The notes: a model not told the origin generated them from the letters alone. Shown: positions 35,799 to 45,170, counted from the stretch's first letter. The stretch is DNA of 64,000 nucleotides from Haloterrigena sp. KLK7 (GCF_037914945.1 NZ_CP149789.1:122545-186544); one strand, 5' to 3'. Program-made: numbers and translations.

Positions 35799-37082
35799 CT
35801 AAGAGAGGCGTTTCAGAACGGACTTCGAAAGCACCTCCACACCGATCGAGAGGCACTCCTCATCGATATCGAACTTCGGGGTGTGGTGGCCACTAGGATT
35901 GTTCCCGCCGATGCCGATGTACGTCGCCTTGCCACCGTTCTCCGTCACGGCCTTCATCAAGTACGTGGCGTCCTCGCTCGCGGCCAAGGCGTCACGTCGA
36001 ATCAGTGAGAGCGACTCCGATCGATCAGTTACCGTCTCACTCACCAGGTCCACGAGTTCTCCGTCGCAGTCCTGCCGTATCGATTCCCCGGTGAGAGAGA
36101 TTTCGGCGTCACACTCGTGCATTTCCGCCGCCGTGTTTACGTGCCGCTGCACGGCGTCGCGCATATACTCCATCAGTTCGGTCGACTCGCCGCGAACCTC
36201 GATCGACGCGGTTGCTCGGTCGGCGATGATATTCGCGGCGTTGTCCGCGCTGATTTCCCCGATGTTCACGCGCGTTTTCCCCTCCCTGTGGCGAGGGATC
36301 GCGTAGATGTTATGAGCAGCGGCGATGAGCGCTTGGACCGCGTTCCGTCCTTCGTTCGGAGCCAACCCTGCGTGGGCAGATTCGCCCTCGAACGTGACGT
36401 CCATTCGGGCGAGGGCGAGCGCTTCATCGAGTCCGGCAACGACCGTCCCTGTCGGATAATCGAGGCCGACGTGGGCTCCGAACAGATAGTCGACGTCGTC
36501 AATGTGGGGACCCGAAGCCATCGCTTTTCCACCGCCGAGGAGTTCCTCTGCCGGTTGGAAGAAGACTTTAAGCGTCCCACTGAAATCCCTCTGAATAACC
36601 GACTGAATCGTTCCTAACCCGAATGTAATGTGGGAATCGTGGCCACATGCGTGCATAACCTCTTCATTAGTCGATCGAAAGCCGTCGGACGCTGGCCGAT
36701 GATCGCCGTCAGTCGATTCGGTGATGGGAAGCGCGTCGATGTCGACACGTAATCCGACGGTCGGGCCCTCACCGTTCTCGACAATCGCGACGACTCCCGT
36801 GCGACCGCCTTGAATCTGCTCTAACACGTCCGTACGGTTCGTTTCAGACGTCGCTTTCTCGTACCACTCCGAAAGTACGTCCTCCTCAGGAACTCCCAAT
36901 CGCTCGTCGGGATCGAGAGCGTCCGCCCCGATGTGGATCTCGTCGACGTTCAACTGTTCGAGTTCCTCGACGATCCGTACAGTCGTTCGGAACTCACACC
37001 AGCCGGGTTCCGGATACCGGTGGAACTCCCGTCTCCACTCCTTCAAGTCCGCTTCCGATGGGGGTATCGTTTCCGTTGGCAT
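35799..37082 (-). CDS. M20-family amidohydrolase (aminoacylase/AbgA-like)
   Basis: 427 residues. Dinuclear metal peptidase fold: GLRVDIDALP, HACGHDSH (metal ligands), the catalytic glutamate in QPAEELLGGG, the dimerisation domain with GESAHAGLAPNEGRNAV, and the C-terminal ligand region GHHTPKFDIDEECL. It hydrolyses an N-acyl amino acid or p-aminobenzoyl-glutamate-like amide. An insertion of about 40 residues after position 55 is unusual. Two membrane-protein genes in the same direction upstream suggest uptake of its substrate. Confidence 0.87.
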   Translation of the reverse strand: MPTETIPPSEADLKEWRREFHRYPEPGWCEFRTTVRIVEELEQLNVDEIHIGADALDPDERLGVPEEDVLSEWYEKATSETNRTDVLEQIQGGRTGVVAIVENGEGPTVGLRVDIDALPITESTDGDHRPASDGFRSTNEEVMHACGHDSHITFGLGTIQSVIQRDFSGTLKVFFQPAEELLGGGKAMASGPHIDDVDYLFGAHVGLDYPTGTVVAGLDEALALARMDVTFEGESAHAGLAPNEGRNAVQALIAAAHNIYAIPRHREGKTRVNIGEISADNAANIIADRATASIEVRGESTELMEYMRDAVQRHVNTAAEMHECDAEISLTGESIRQDCDGELVDLVSETVTDRSESLSLIRRDALAASEDATYLMKAVTENGGKATYIGIGGNNPSGHHTPKFDIDEECLSIGVEVLSKSVLKRLS

Positions 37083-37140
37083 AGGGTTGTGATTCAGCGT
37101 ATATCTCGTTTCTTCGAAGCTCCTTGATTGTTACTACCGC

Positions 37141-37893
37141 TCACGAATCGTCCGGTGGGTGGATCATCCCGTTCTCCCACATCCATCGCGCGATCAGGAT
37201 CGTTCCGAAGACGGAGACGATTATCACCACATAGAGTGGATATCCGGGAAGGAAGTTGAGGAATCCGAGTTCTAACAGCGTCGTCATCGCCAGTGCCAGC
37301 GTGAACCCAACACCTGCCACTTTCGGATAGTCACGTCCGAACTGTGCAAAGATCGCGCCGAACACCGCCGGGACGAGGTACGAGTCGAGCGCGTTCTGCC
37401 ACAGGGCAGGGAGCGCTTGGAACGCGGAAACGAGGGCGAACGCCCCGACACCCAGCAGCGTCGTATTAACGGCGATCGATGCGGCGATCGCGATCGTCGA
37501 GATGATGCTTCCTTGTGGCGTCCCGGTTTGTACGTCCGCGCTCTCCTGGGCAGCGGCAGCGCAGGGCAATCGCAGGTTAGAGATGTTCCCGGACAGGAAC
37601 GCCATATACGTACCCGGGATCCCCAATACGGGGTAATACGAGAGCGGTTCGACCAGCCAAAAGATACCGTACGTCGCCGCGACCGAGATGAACGCACCGG
37701 TGACCGCCTGTGTCGGCGGGAGAATACCAAACACCGTTAGTAGGGCCACTGCGGGACCGAACGAGAGTGCTACGGCGAGGAGGTTCGTCCTCCGCCCCCA
37801 TTTATTGATATACGGGACGAAATCGTTCTCGTACACGTCTTTGCTACTGTCCGAGCCGTCTGCAACGTTGGCATCGATCTCACTTTCAGACAT
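37141..37893 (-). CDS. Integral membrane protein, partner of the DUF5058 protein
   Basis: 250 residues with about six hydrophobic spans after a soluble acidic N-terminus (residues 1-35). Conserved-looking loop IPGTYMAFLSGNISNLRLP between spans, followed by a cytoplasmic or external segment rich in Ala. It lies one base after the upstream DUF5058 gene and 58 bases before the M20 hydrolase, an arrangement I recall from bacteria. Likely half of a two-component transporter. The substrate is unknown. Confidence 0.7.
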   Translation of the reverse strand: MSESEIDANVADGSDSSKDVYENDFVPYINKWGRRTNLLAVALSFGPAVALLTVFGILPPTQAVTGAFISVAATYGIFWLVEPLSYYPVLGIPGTYMAFLSGNISNLRLPCAAAAQESADVQTGTPQGSIISTIAIAASIAVNTTLLGVGAFALVSAFQALPALWQNALDSYLVPAVFGAIFAQFGRDYPKVAGVGFTLALAMTTLLELGFLNFLPGYPLYVVIIVSVFGTILIARWMWENGMIHPPDDS

Positions 37894-37894
37894 C

Positions 37895-38644
37895 TTACCA
37901 CCAACTCCCGACCGTCACTTGCAGTACTACTCCGACCAGGAGACCGACGATCATCGCGGTTCCCAGCGCCCATTCTCGTAACCACTGTATATCTCTCTTA
38001 TCGGCTATCCGTAACAGCACCAGCATCACCAATCCCCCTACGGCGACCGATCCCGTTTCGGGCGTTCCCGCCGCGACCTCACCGGTCAGGAAATAGGCGA
38101 AGGCCCCGAGCATCGCGGCGGAACTAATGATCGGAATGAGTTTTTCTTTCCCGTTGCCAAGCTTCTGTCTGGCCTTTTCCATATGCGGCGTTCCGAAGGC
38201 GGAGACCAGCAACCAGCCAGTGCCACCCAAGGTCATCGACCAGACTGCCGTCGCATACGCCGTCTCAGTGATATCACCGTCACCGAGACTGTATCCAAAC
38301 TGGCTCACGCCCAGCTCAGCCGCCGGGAGTTCGAACGCGACCGATCCGATCACTGTGAGACGCATCCATGCAACGGGTCCGCCGACGGTGGCTATCAGTG
38401 CCAACATTCCGACCAAGACCGCTACAGCGGGACCGATCGCCGATATCACTCCGGTTTTGAACCCGGTTTTTAGTTGGCCGTCTGACAACCCCATTTCCTT
38501 TCCATCGGCCCACGCCCGACGGAGAAAGATCGCTGCCTGAAACAACACCACCGAGACGACCGGTAGAGTCGAAAGCCACAACCATCGACTATTGGCGATA
38601 TCCATATATGCCAGTACGGCTATCGGAGGTTCACACCACTCCAT
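37895..38644 (-). CDS. DUF5058-family membrane protein
   Basis: 249 residues and about seven membrane spans. It begins near YMDIANSRWLWLSTLPVV and contains FLRRAWADGKEMGLS, resembling the DUF5058 family that often neighbours M20 peptidases. The ATG at 38644 is chosen because TATATATAAAA at about 38665-38675 is 27 bases upstream. An earlier in-frame start would overlap the promoter. Probably acts with the next gene as a transporter feeding the amidohydrolase. Confidence 0.72.
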   Translation of the reverse strand: MEWCEPPIAVLAYMDIANSRWLWLSTLPVVSVVLFQAAIFLRRAWADGKEMGLSDGQLKTGFKTGVISAIGPAVAVLVGMLALIATVGGPVAWMRLTVIGSVAFELPAAELGVSQFGYSLGDGDITETAYATAVWSMTLGGTGWLLVSAFGTPHMEKARQKLGNGKEKLIPIISSAAMLGAFAYFLTGEVAAGTPETGSVAVGGLVMLVLLRIADKRDIQWLREWALGTAMIVGLLVGVVLQVTVGSWW

Positions 38645-38743
38645 GATAGTTGCTATCACCCATCTATATATAAAAATGGTGGTAGTGGACTCAGATCTCT
38701 TTTCACGAAATGTATCAACAATGCCATGAGCTTGCAAAGTTAT

Positions 38744-38751
38744 AATCAAAA
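38744..38751. repeat. Left copy of the 8-bp target-site duplication
   Basis: AATCAAAA directly outside the left terminal repeat. An identical copy lies at 41029-41036. Confidence 0.68.
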
Positions 38752-38938
38752 GGCTCTGTTGAGAGCCTATTCTCCAGACACAAAATCGTATGATATAGCC
38801 GGTCGCTGAGGAGTGCGGACTGACCGTTGCCTCCTTCCTGTTTCAGATGCTGTTCGGAGTGTCGTGCAAGAAATAGGACGCGTAGCCGGCCATAGACTAA
38901 TCTTCGTTTAGGTGAACTAGAGGGCAGAATCGAATCGA

Positions 38939-38956
38939 TAAAACAGTACTGTTTTA
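38939..38956. promoter_or_regulatory. Perfect 18-bp palindrome in front of fni
   Basis: TAAAACAGTACTGTTTTA, ending 24 bases before ATG 38981. It overlaps the position where a TATA box would be expected, so it may be a repressor operator. Confidence 0.6.
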
Positions 38957-38980
38957 CAACCCCTTTCGCAAGGTAGAGTA

Positions 38981-40063
38981 ATGACGGAACGGCCCTCGTC
39001 GGAGACTGAAGATCGAAAAGACGACCACATTCGGATCGTTCAGGACCGGGACGTCGAAACCACGGGAACGGGCTTCGAAGACGTCCAGCTCGTCCACGAA
39101 GCGCTTCCGGAACTCCATTACGACGCTATCGATACGTCTGTCGAATTTCTGGACCACGAGTTATCCGCTCCGATCTTCATCGAAAGCATGACTGGGGGGC
39201 ATCAAAATACTACAGAAATCAATCGTGCACTGGCTCGCGCTGCCGGCGAGACGGGCATCGCTATGGGGCTTGGAAGCCAGCGAGCCGGCCTCGAACTCGA
39301 TGATGACAGCGTCCTTGAATCGTATACTGTCGTCCGTGATGCCGCACCCGACGCGTTCATCTATGGAAATCTCGGTGCAGCACAACTTCGAGAGTACGAT
39401 CTCGAAATGGTTGAGCGCGCAGTGGAGATGATCGAGGCGGACGCGCTCGCAGTCCACCTGAACTTCCTCCAAGAAGCCGTCCAACCCGAAGGCGACGTTG
39501 ACAGCCGGGACTGTCTGGCGGCCATCAAACGAATAGTTGAGGATCTCTCTGTGCCGATCATCGTTAAAGAAACGGGTAACGGAATTTCAGGGGAGACTGC
39601 CCGAAAGCTATCCAGGGTAGGCGTTGACGCGATCGATGTCGCTGGAAAAGGCGGTACGACGTGGTCCGGGATCGAGGCCTACCGCGCAGCTGCGGCGAAC
39701 GCACCGCGGCAGAAACGAATCGGTGCGCTGTTCCGGGAGTGGGGAATCCCGACCGCTGCGAGCACGGCTGAGTGTGTCGCCGAACACGACTGCGTAATTG
39801 CGAGCGGCGGTGTACGGACGGGATTGGACGTAGCAAAAGCGATCGCGTTAGGTGCACTCGCCGGTGGGTTGGCAAAACCATTCCTGAATCCGGCCACTAA
39901 CGGATCGGACGCTGTCATTGAGCGAGTTGAGGATCTGATCGCCGAGCTACGGACAGCAATGTTTGTCACCGGTTCCAAGTCAATCTCAGACCTTCAGCAG
40001 ACGGAATACGTGTTGCAGGGAGAAACGCGCGAATACATTGCCCAACGGACCAGCAGAGAGTAG
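38981..40063 (+). CDS. fni: Isopentenyl-diphosphate delta-isomerase, type 2 (FMN-dependent)
   Basis: 360 residues. TIM-barrel flavoprotein: RKDDHIRI near the N-terminus, the FMN-site segment [61 protein letters not shown] and [14 protein letters not shown]. It interconverts IPP and DMAPP for isoprenoid lipid synthesis, which archaea need for membranes. Full length and apparently intact. Its location inside a transposon-like unit is unusual for such a housekeeping function. Confidence 0.93.
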   Translation: MTERPSSETEDRKDDHIRIVQDRDVETTGTGFEDVQLVHEALPELHYDAIDTSVEFLDHELSAPIFIESMTGGHQNTTEINRALARAAGETGIAMGLGSQRAGLELDDDSVLESYTVVRDAAPDAFIYGNLGAAQLREYDLEMVERAVEMIEADALAVHLNFLQEAVQPEGDVDSRDCLAAIKRIVEDLSVPIIVKETGNGISGETARKLSRVGVDAIDVAGKGGTTWSGIEAYRAAAANAPRQKRIGALFREWGIPTAASTAECVAEHDCVIASGGVRTGLDVAKAIALGALAGGLAKPFLNPATNGSDAVIERVEDLIAELRTAMFVTGSKSISDLQQTEYVLQGETREYIAQRTSRE

Positions 40064-40154
40064 CAGCCAGATTCTACGCTTTCAGCTCCTCGGCAGGACA
40101 ATTATCGTCGGCGCTACTTCACCACGTGCGAAGTACATCCGCTATATTGACTGC

Positions 40155-40976
40155 TCAGAGTGATCGGTCGATATTATGAATGAGACAGGCGATGGTGAGT
40201 TCACGGAACTGTTTCCACCAGCGTCGTGATCGGACGAACGCACCGTACTTTCGCTTTAGCGTTGAGTTGACGGTCTCGGATTGACTCCGTTGGCCATAAA
40301 GATCAGCGTCTAAGCGTTCGTTCCACGCCTTGTGAAGTGGTGTGAACTCCCGATGCTTGATGAGTGGACGACCCCCGTGTTGACGGGCAAGCCGTCTGAT
40401 TTTCTGGTCGTCGTAGCCTTTGTCCCCGAGAAGGGTATCAATATTCGCGGAGTTGCGTTTGATCAAGGACGGAGCAATCTGGCTATCGTATTTTCGTGTC
40501 GTCGTTACGTGGAGATCAAGGATTGCGTTTACTTTTGTATCGACCAGTAGTGTCACTTTGAGCCGCTGAATCGTGAGTTCGGCTCGTTTTGTGTAGTGTT
40601 TCGAGGCGTGACTGCAGTCGAATCCTGACGCATCAACCCCAACAACGCCGCTTGTCGGCAGTAGCGTTGCTTAGAGAGTCAATAAAACGCGCCACACAGC
40701 CATATCAATCCGATTGAACGTCTTACAGAGCGTTGATGGCGCAGGGAGTTCGGATAATCCAAGAGTCCGACGAATGCATGGCATCTCGATCGACTCGTCA
40801 GGCACTCCACGGTAGGTTGTGTTCTTTCGATCCTTGAGGCAGAGCAGGACAACGTGTTGAGGGAGTGTATAGCGGTGTTTGGAGAATTTTGAGGAGTACT
40901 GAGATACAACTCGACGTGCCAGATGGATCGCTTTCTCAGTGAAACGGAGAATTTGTGACTTCCGGAGGGCGTTCAT
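40155..40976 (-). pseudogene. IS5-family transposase, interrupted by one stop codon
   Basis: A 273-codon frame read from ATG 40976: RKSQILRFTEKAIHLARR, YTLPQHVVLLCLK, then TAA at 40671-40673, then the DDE domain continues in the same frame with GVVGVDASGFD (first Asp), LLGDKGYDD (second Asp) and SQSETVNSTLKRKYGA (Glu). Only the one TAA (probably from TCA) breaks it, so the inactivation is recent. It lies next to the right end of the fni-carrying unit. Its own left terminus close to the 3' end was not found. Confidence 0.88.
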
Positions 40977-41028
40977 CTCGTCAAATCACAGGACGTACCT
41001 GTGACTCTCTGAGTATTTCAACAGAGCC

Positions 41029-41036
41029 AATCAAAA
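41029..41036. repeat. Right copy of the 8-bp target-site duplication
   Basis: AATCAAAA directly outside the right terminal repeat, identical to 38744-38751. Confidence 0.68.
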
Positions 41037-41099
41037 CTATAAACCAACGAAACGGCAAAACCGTAGCGCTCAATAGGACTCCTGGATAGACCTTAATCA

Positions 41100-41780
41100 G
41101 TGGCACAAGAGTTCCTACGTCACCTACTGATGGATCCGTTCGCGATTATGAACTCGATCGGGTTAGTCGCATTCGCCTTGGTCGGATCCGCGAAAGCGAT
41201 CCGCGAGGAATTCGATCTATTCGGGATCACTGTCGTCGGCCTCGCCACGGCCTTCGCCGGCGGTGCGACTCGAGACGTTCTCGTCAATCGGGTTCCGCTC
41301 GCGCTGAGTTCGATGGGGGAGATCAGTCTCGGAATGATCGGCGTTAGCCTCGCTATCGGATTACACCGTGTTCTGGCCTCTCCGGACGATCATCCGATAA
41401 CGGTGATTTCAGATGCAGTCGGTCTGGCAGCGTTTACGACCACGGGCGCGATCGTGGCGGTAGACACTGGAGTTTCGAGCTTCGGCGTCGTCGCCATCGC
41501 CACGATCAACGCGGTCGGTGGCGGTGCGTTCGCTGATATCCTGTTGGATCGATCGCCGTTCATTCTGGTGACTGATTTCTACGCGAGTTGTGCGGTACTG
41601 GGCGGGTGTACCTATTGGATAGTCGCTGTCGTTTTCGGAGCCGAGAGCGTTGCTGCTGCGTTGTGCGCGAGCGTCACGGTCGGTACTCGCTTGTATGCTG
41701 TTCGATCCGGATTACATCTTCCGACTGCCCAATCGTTCGGTGCGATGTTCGAAGAGTGGATTGGTAATAGCTCGAAATAA
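41100..41780 (+). CDS. Trimeric intracellular cation channel family protein (UPF0126)
   Basis: 226 residues, about seven membrane spans, made of two similar halves typical of the TRIC/UPF0126 family: FAIMNSIGLVAFALVGSAKA and, in the second half, DAVGLAAFTTTGAIVA. GLATAFAGGATRDVLV and INAVGGGAFADILLDR are the paired conserved loops. Putative cation (K+) or glycine-linked channel. A GTG at 41100 is used. An ATG at 41130 would drop ten residues. It starts just outside the mobile unit. Confidence 0.85.
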   Translation: MAQEFLRHLLMDPFAIMNSIGLVAFALVGSAKAIREEFDLFGITVVGLATAFAGGATRDVLVNRVPLALSSMGEISLGMIGVSLAIGLHRVLASPDDHPITVISDAVGLAAFTTTGAIVAVDTGVSSFGVVAIATINAVGGGAFADILLDRSPFILVTDFYASCAVLGGCTYWIVAVVFGAESVAAALCASVTVGTRLYAVRSGLHLPTAQSFGAMFEEWIGNSSK

Positions 41781-41860
41781 CTCGAGACGGCCCGAATTAG
41801 AAGACGACTACTCGGTTTCTTTACTGGGTCTTCGACCGATCTCGTCACGAACGCCGCGGA

Positions 41861-42796
41861 TCACTGGTCCGCTTCCGCCCGCGCTTCGCGGCGGGCCTGG
41901 GCGACGGATTTGCCGTCCCGAAGGAGGGCGTCGACGAACAGCTCGCCCGCTCGATACGAGGAGCGGACCATCGGGCCCGACGCGCAGTACAGAAAGCCCA
42001 ATTCCTCCTCGGCGACGCGTTGCCACGTGTCGAAGGCGTCGGGGTGGACGTACTCGTCGACTTCCAAGTGCGACAGGGAGGGCCGGAGGTACTGGCCCAG
42101 CGTCACCACGTCGACGCCCGCTGCCCGCAAGTCCGCGAGCGTCTGGTAGACTTCATGGGTGTATTCGCCGACCCCGAGCATGAGCGAGGATTTCGTGTAG
42201 ATGTCGGATTCGCGGTGGACCTGCCGGAGCACCGACAACGATTGCTCGTAGCCCGCTCGCCGGTCCCGGACTGGCCGTTGTAACCGCTGGACGGTCTCGA
42301 CGTTGTGCGCGATGACGTCTGGATCCGCGTCGATAATCTTCCGGACGAGGCGTTCCTCGCCCTGGAAATCGGGAATGAGCACCTCGACGAGGATACCCGG
42401 GTCCCGGTCTTTGATCTCGCGGATGGTTTCGGCGAAATGGCCCGCGCCCTGATCGGGCAAGTCGTCCCGATCGACGCTGGTCAAGACGACGTAGTCCAGG
42501 CCGATGTCTGCGACGGCCTCGGCGACCTGCTGGGGTTCCTTCAGGTCGAGGGGCTCCATGCCGCCGGTCTCGACGTCACAGAAGTTACACCCCCGCGAAC
42601 AGCGCTCACCCATCAGCATGAACGTCGCTGTTCCGGGGCCGTTGCGCCCCGACCAGCAGTCGCCGAGGTTCGGACAATTGGCTTCCTCACAGACCGTGTT
42701 GAGGTCTCGCTCCCGGAGCGTCTCTTTGATGTCGGTGAACCGCTCGCCCGACGGCGGCCGCATCTTTAGCCACTCGGGCTTACCAGTACGACTCAT
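41861..42796 (-). CDS. lipA: Lipoyl synthase
   Basis: 311 residues. Radical SAM enzyme with both clusters visible: auxiliary CEEANCPNLGDC near residue 36 and the radical SAM motif CSRGCNFC near residue 66. SSLMLGVGE, LGQYLRPS and the C-terminal MVRSSYRAGE are typical of LipA. It inserts two sulfurs into octanoyl groups on lipoyl proteins such as GcvH, encoded at 49.4 kb. Octanoyl groups would need an acyl source, a point of contact with the fatty acid synthase locus at 53.7-61 kb. The ATG at 42796 was chosen over 42805. Confidence 0.95.
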   Translation of the reverse strand: MSRTGKPEWLKMRPPSGERFTDIKETLRERDLNTVCEEANCPNLGDCWSGRNGPGTATFMLMGERCSRGCNFCDVETGGMEPLDLKEPQQVAEAVADIGLDYVVLTSVDRDDLPDQGAGHFAETIREIKDRDPGILVEVLIPDFQGEERLVRKIIDADPDVIAHNVETVQRLQRPVRDRRAGYEQSLSVLRQVHRESDIYTKSSLMLGVGEYTHEVYQTLADLRAAGVDVVTLGQYLRPSLSHLEVDEYVHPDAFDTWQRVAEEELGFLYCASGPMVRSSYRAGELFVDALLRDGKSVAQARREARAEADQ

Positions 42797-43036
42797 ACTA
42801 GTCAAATTTGCGTCCTCGAAAAAATACCTGTGGATGTCGTCGCTCGTGGGGGAGATAGCCCTGCGACAGCGATCAATTGCAATTTGCGGTTCGGAGACCG
42901 GGGAGGCCGACGGTGAGCAGTCACTCGATGAGAAGCCCCTCGAGGCCGGGACGGAACACCAGTGCCTGTCTGGGCCGTTCGACCGTCGGAAGTTTTCTCC
43001 GTTGCCCGCAGTGAGTTCCCCGATCCGTGACGAGAC

Positions 43037-44446
43037 TCACCTGTTCAGCGTGTGAATCGCACGACCGAGTACGTTCGCCGCCGCCTCGTGAACCGACTCG
43101 GCCATGGTCGGATGCGCGTGGATCGTTTCGGCGAGCGCTTCGACGGACAGTTCCTGTTCGACCGCGAGCGCAATCTCAGCTATCAGTTCGGACGCTTCCG
43201 GTCCGACGACCTGGCCGCCGAGGACGCGCCCGTCCCCGGACGCGACGATGCGCGCGAAGCCGTCAGTGTGGCCCGTCGTGAGGGCGCGGCCGCTGGCCCG
43301 GAGGGGGAACTCGCCCTGTATCGGACGGCACCCGGCGTCTTCGGCCTCCTGGACGGTCTGACCGACGGTCGCGAGCTCCGGCGCCGTGAACGTCACGGAC
43401 GGCACTGCGCGGTCGGCAAACGACGCCGTTCGACCGGCGATGACCTCGGCTGCGACCTCGCCCTCGGCGCTACCCTTGTGTGCCAGCATCGGCTCGCCCG
43501 CGACGTCTCCGACGGCGAACACGTGCGGAACGTCGGTCCGACACTGGTCGTCCGTCTCGAGGAACCCATCGTCGTTCGGTTCGAGGCCGATCGCGTCGAG
43601 ATTCACCGTGTCGGTGACCGGTTCGCGTCCGACTGCGACGAGGACGGCCTCGGCCTCGTGCTCGAACTGGTCCTGGCCGTCAGTCGACTCTGTCTCGAGG
43701 ACGAGGCCCGCATCGGTTTCCCGCCAGCCCTGAGCCAGTTGCTCGTAGTGGCAGTCGATACCGAGTTCCCCGGCACGCGACTCGACCGGTTCGACGAGCG
43801 CCGGTGGGAAGCCGGGGAGCATCGACTCCAGCGCCTCGACGACGGTCACGTCCACGCCGAGCTTCGCGAACGCCGTCGACAGTTCCATGCCGATATAGCC
43901 GGCACCGATGACGACCAGGCTGTTCGGCAGGCTCGACAGCGAGAGCGCATCGGCAGCGTCGAGGACTGACTGATGATCGTACTCGAATCCGGGAAGTTCG
44001 ACGGGACGACTCCCCGTCGCGAGGACGGCGTAGTCGAATTCGACCCGTTCGAGCTCAGTACCGTCGCCGTCGAGAACGCGCGCGACGTGGCGGTCCTCGA
44101 ACACCGCACGGCCTTCGACGAGATCAACGTTGTTCGCCTTACAGAGTTTCTCGACGGCCTTCCCCATACGGCGTACGACGCGGTCCTTCCAGCGAGTGAA
44201 CTGCTCGAAGTCCACGTCGACCTCCGCCGTGATGCCGATCTCCTCGCTCGTGCGGGCCTCGTGTGCGACCGATGCGGCCGAGATGATGGCCTTCGACGGG
44301 ATGCAACCCCTGTTTAGGCAGGTTCCGCCGTGGGCGTCAGCTTCGACGAGCGTCGCGTCGATGCCGAGCTGTCCCAGCCGTATCGCGGTCGTATAGCCGG
44401 CCGGTCCGGCGCCGACGATGAGCACGTCAGTGCGACGATCGGTCAT
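43037..44446 (-). CDS. lpdA: Dihydrolipoyl dehydrogenase
   Basis: 469 residues. FAD-binding GAGPAGYT at the N-terminus, redox-active disulfide Cys43/Cys48 in GGTCLNRGCIPSKA, NAD-binding GAGYIGMEL, FAVGDVAGEPMLAHK, and the His-Glu pair in HAHPTMAESVHE. It reoxidises dihydrolipoyl groups as the L-protein of glycine cleavage and of 2-oxoacid dehydrogenases. It lies between lipA and the ridA/glyA/gcv genes, supporting the glycine cleavage role here. Confidence 0.95.
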   Translation of the reverse strand: MTDRRTDVLIVGAGPAGYTTAIRLGQLGIDATLVEADAHGGTCLNRGCIPSKAIISAASVAHEARTSEEIGITAEVDVDFEQFTRWKDRVVRRMGKAVEKLCKANNVDLVEGRAVFEDRHVARVLDGDGTELERVEFDYAVLATGSRPVELPGFEYDHQSVLDAADALSLSSLPNSLVVIGAGYIGMELSTAFAKLGVDVTVVEALESMLPGFPPALVEPVESRAGELGIDCHYEQLAQGWRETDAGLVLETESTDGQDQFEHEAEAVLVAVGREPVTDTVNLDAIGLEPNDDGFLETDDQCRTDVPHVFAVGDVAGEPMLAHKGSAEGEVAAEVIAGRTASFADRAVPSVTFTAPELATVGQTVQEAEDAGCRPIQGEFPLRASGRALTTGHTDGFARIVASGDGRVLGGQVVGPEASELIAEIALAVEQELSVEALAETIHAHPTMAESVHEAAANVLGRAIHTLNR

Positions 44447-44668
44447 TCGCTGACACCTGATCCGGCGCGGTCGGCCGCGATTCGTCTCCCATTTCGCTCT
44501 CTTCCGTGGCTAAGCGGTAGCTTTTGTCGGCTCACGTTCCATGCGACTGTCGGAGAGTGACATATATCTTTCTCTGTACGGTATCATTCTCCCGACGACG
44601 GAGGCGGGAAAACTACTGCCGCATCGAACGGAGTCTTCCGGCCGGATTCGAGAGGTGAACTCGGCGTA

Positions 44669-45046
44669 TCATGACTGCGCCGCGACCGCCTCGATCTCGA
44701 CGCTGACGTTTTTGGGCAGGTTCCCGGCCTCGATTGCGCTGCGTGCAGGCGGACTCTCGTCGAAGTACGAGCCGTACACCTCGTTCATGGCGTCGAAGTC
44801 ATCGATATCCGCGAGGAAGACTGTCGTTTTGAGGACGTCCTCCAGACCGAGCCCCTCTTCCTCGAGAATGGCCCGCAGGTTGTCCAGGACCAGTTCCGTC
44901 TGTTCCTCGATCGAGGTCTTGTTTTTCAACTCGCCGTCAGGCGTCACCGGGATTTGTCCGGCCGTGAAGAGGAGGTCGTCGTTCGTCGTACCCTGACTGT
45001 ACGCGCCGACGGCTGCCGGAGCGGCGTCTGTCTCGATGATTCGCAT
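44669..45046 (-). CDS. ridA: RidA-family enamine/imine deaminase
   Basis: 125 residues. GAYSQGTTNDDLLFTAGQIP, the arginine in PPARSAIEAGNLP, and the terminal VEIEAVA are classic RidA features. It hydrolyses reactive 2-aminoacrylate and related imines made by PLP-dependent serine/threonine dehydratases, which explains its company with ilvA (50.9-52.2 kb) and glyA. CTTTTATC at 45070-45080 (minus strand) is a TATA box 27 bases upstream. Divergent from glyA. Confidence 0.93.
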   Translation of the reverse strand: MRIIETDAAPAAVGAYSQGTTNDDLLFTAGQIPVTPDGELKNKTSIEEQTELVLDNLRAILEEEGLGLEDVLKTTVFLADIDDFDAMNEVYGSYFDESPPARSAIEAGNLPKNVSVEIEAVAAQS

Positions 45047-45138
45047 CGTGACTGATTATCACGCACTCGTCTGATAAAAGCGTTTGTGGATCCCGCGGGT
45101 CTCCGCCGCGGACGCAGGCAGACATCCGGTCGGCAAAA

Positions 45139-45150
45139 GAATTATTATAA
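45139..45150 (+). promoter_or_regulatory. TATA box of glyA
   Basis: GAATTATTATAA, centred about 27 bases before ATG 45171. It selects that start over an in-frame GTG/ATG further upstream. Confidence 0.6.
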
Positions 45151-45170
45151 TTCCTGTAGATTCCATAGTC

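Larger units (their letters stand above)
38645..38980. other. Region holding the left end of a fni-carrying mobile unit and a palindrome
   Basis: The DUF5058 promoter is at 38665-38675. The 8-bp AATCAAAA copy is at 38744-38751, the terminal repeat at 38752-38762, and the 18-bp palindrome at 38939-38956. GGCTCT-GTTG-AGAGCC at 38752-38767 can also form a hairpin. No gene was seen. Confidence 0.6.
38752..41028. mobile_element. Transposon-like unit: inverted ends, 8-bp target duplication, fni cargo and a dead IS5 transposase
   Basis: GGCTCTGTTGA at 38752-38762 is matched by its reverse complement TCAACAGAGCC at 41018-41028. Immediately outside both ends is the same AATCAAAA (38744-38751 and 41029-41036), as expected of an 8-bp target-site duplication. 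The 2277-bp interior holds the type 2 IPP isomerase gene and an IS5-family transposase pseudogene next to the right end. Beyond 11 bp the two ends differ. The transposase has an in-frame stop, so mobility would need help in trans. Confidence 0.68.

Noticed and set aside
38752..38767. GGCTCT-GTTG-AGAGCC as a simple terminator hairpin
   Set aside because: It can fold, but its first 11 bases match the far IS end and the 8-bp duplication lies exactly outside, so a mobile-element end is the better explanation. A double role is possible.
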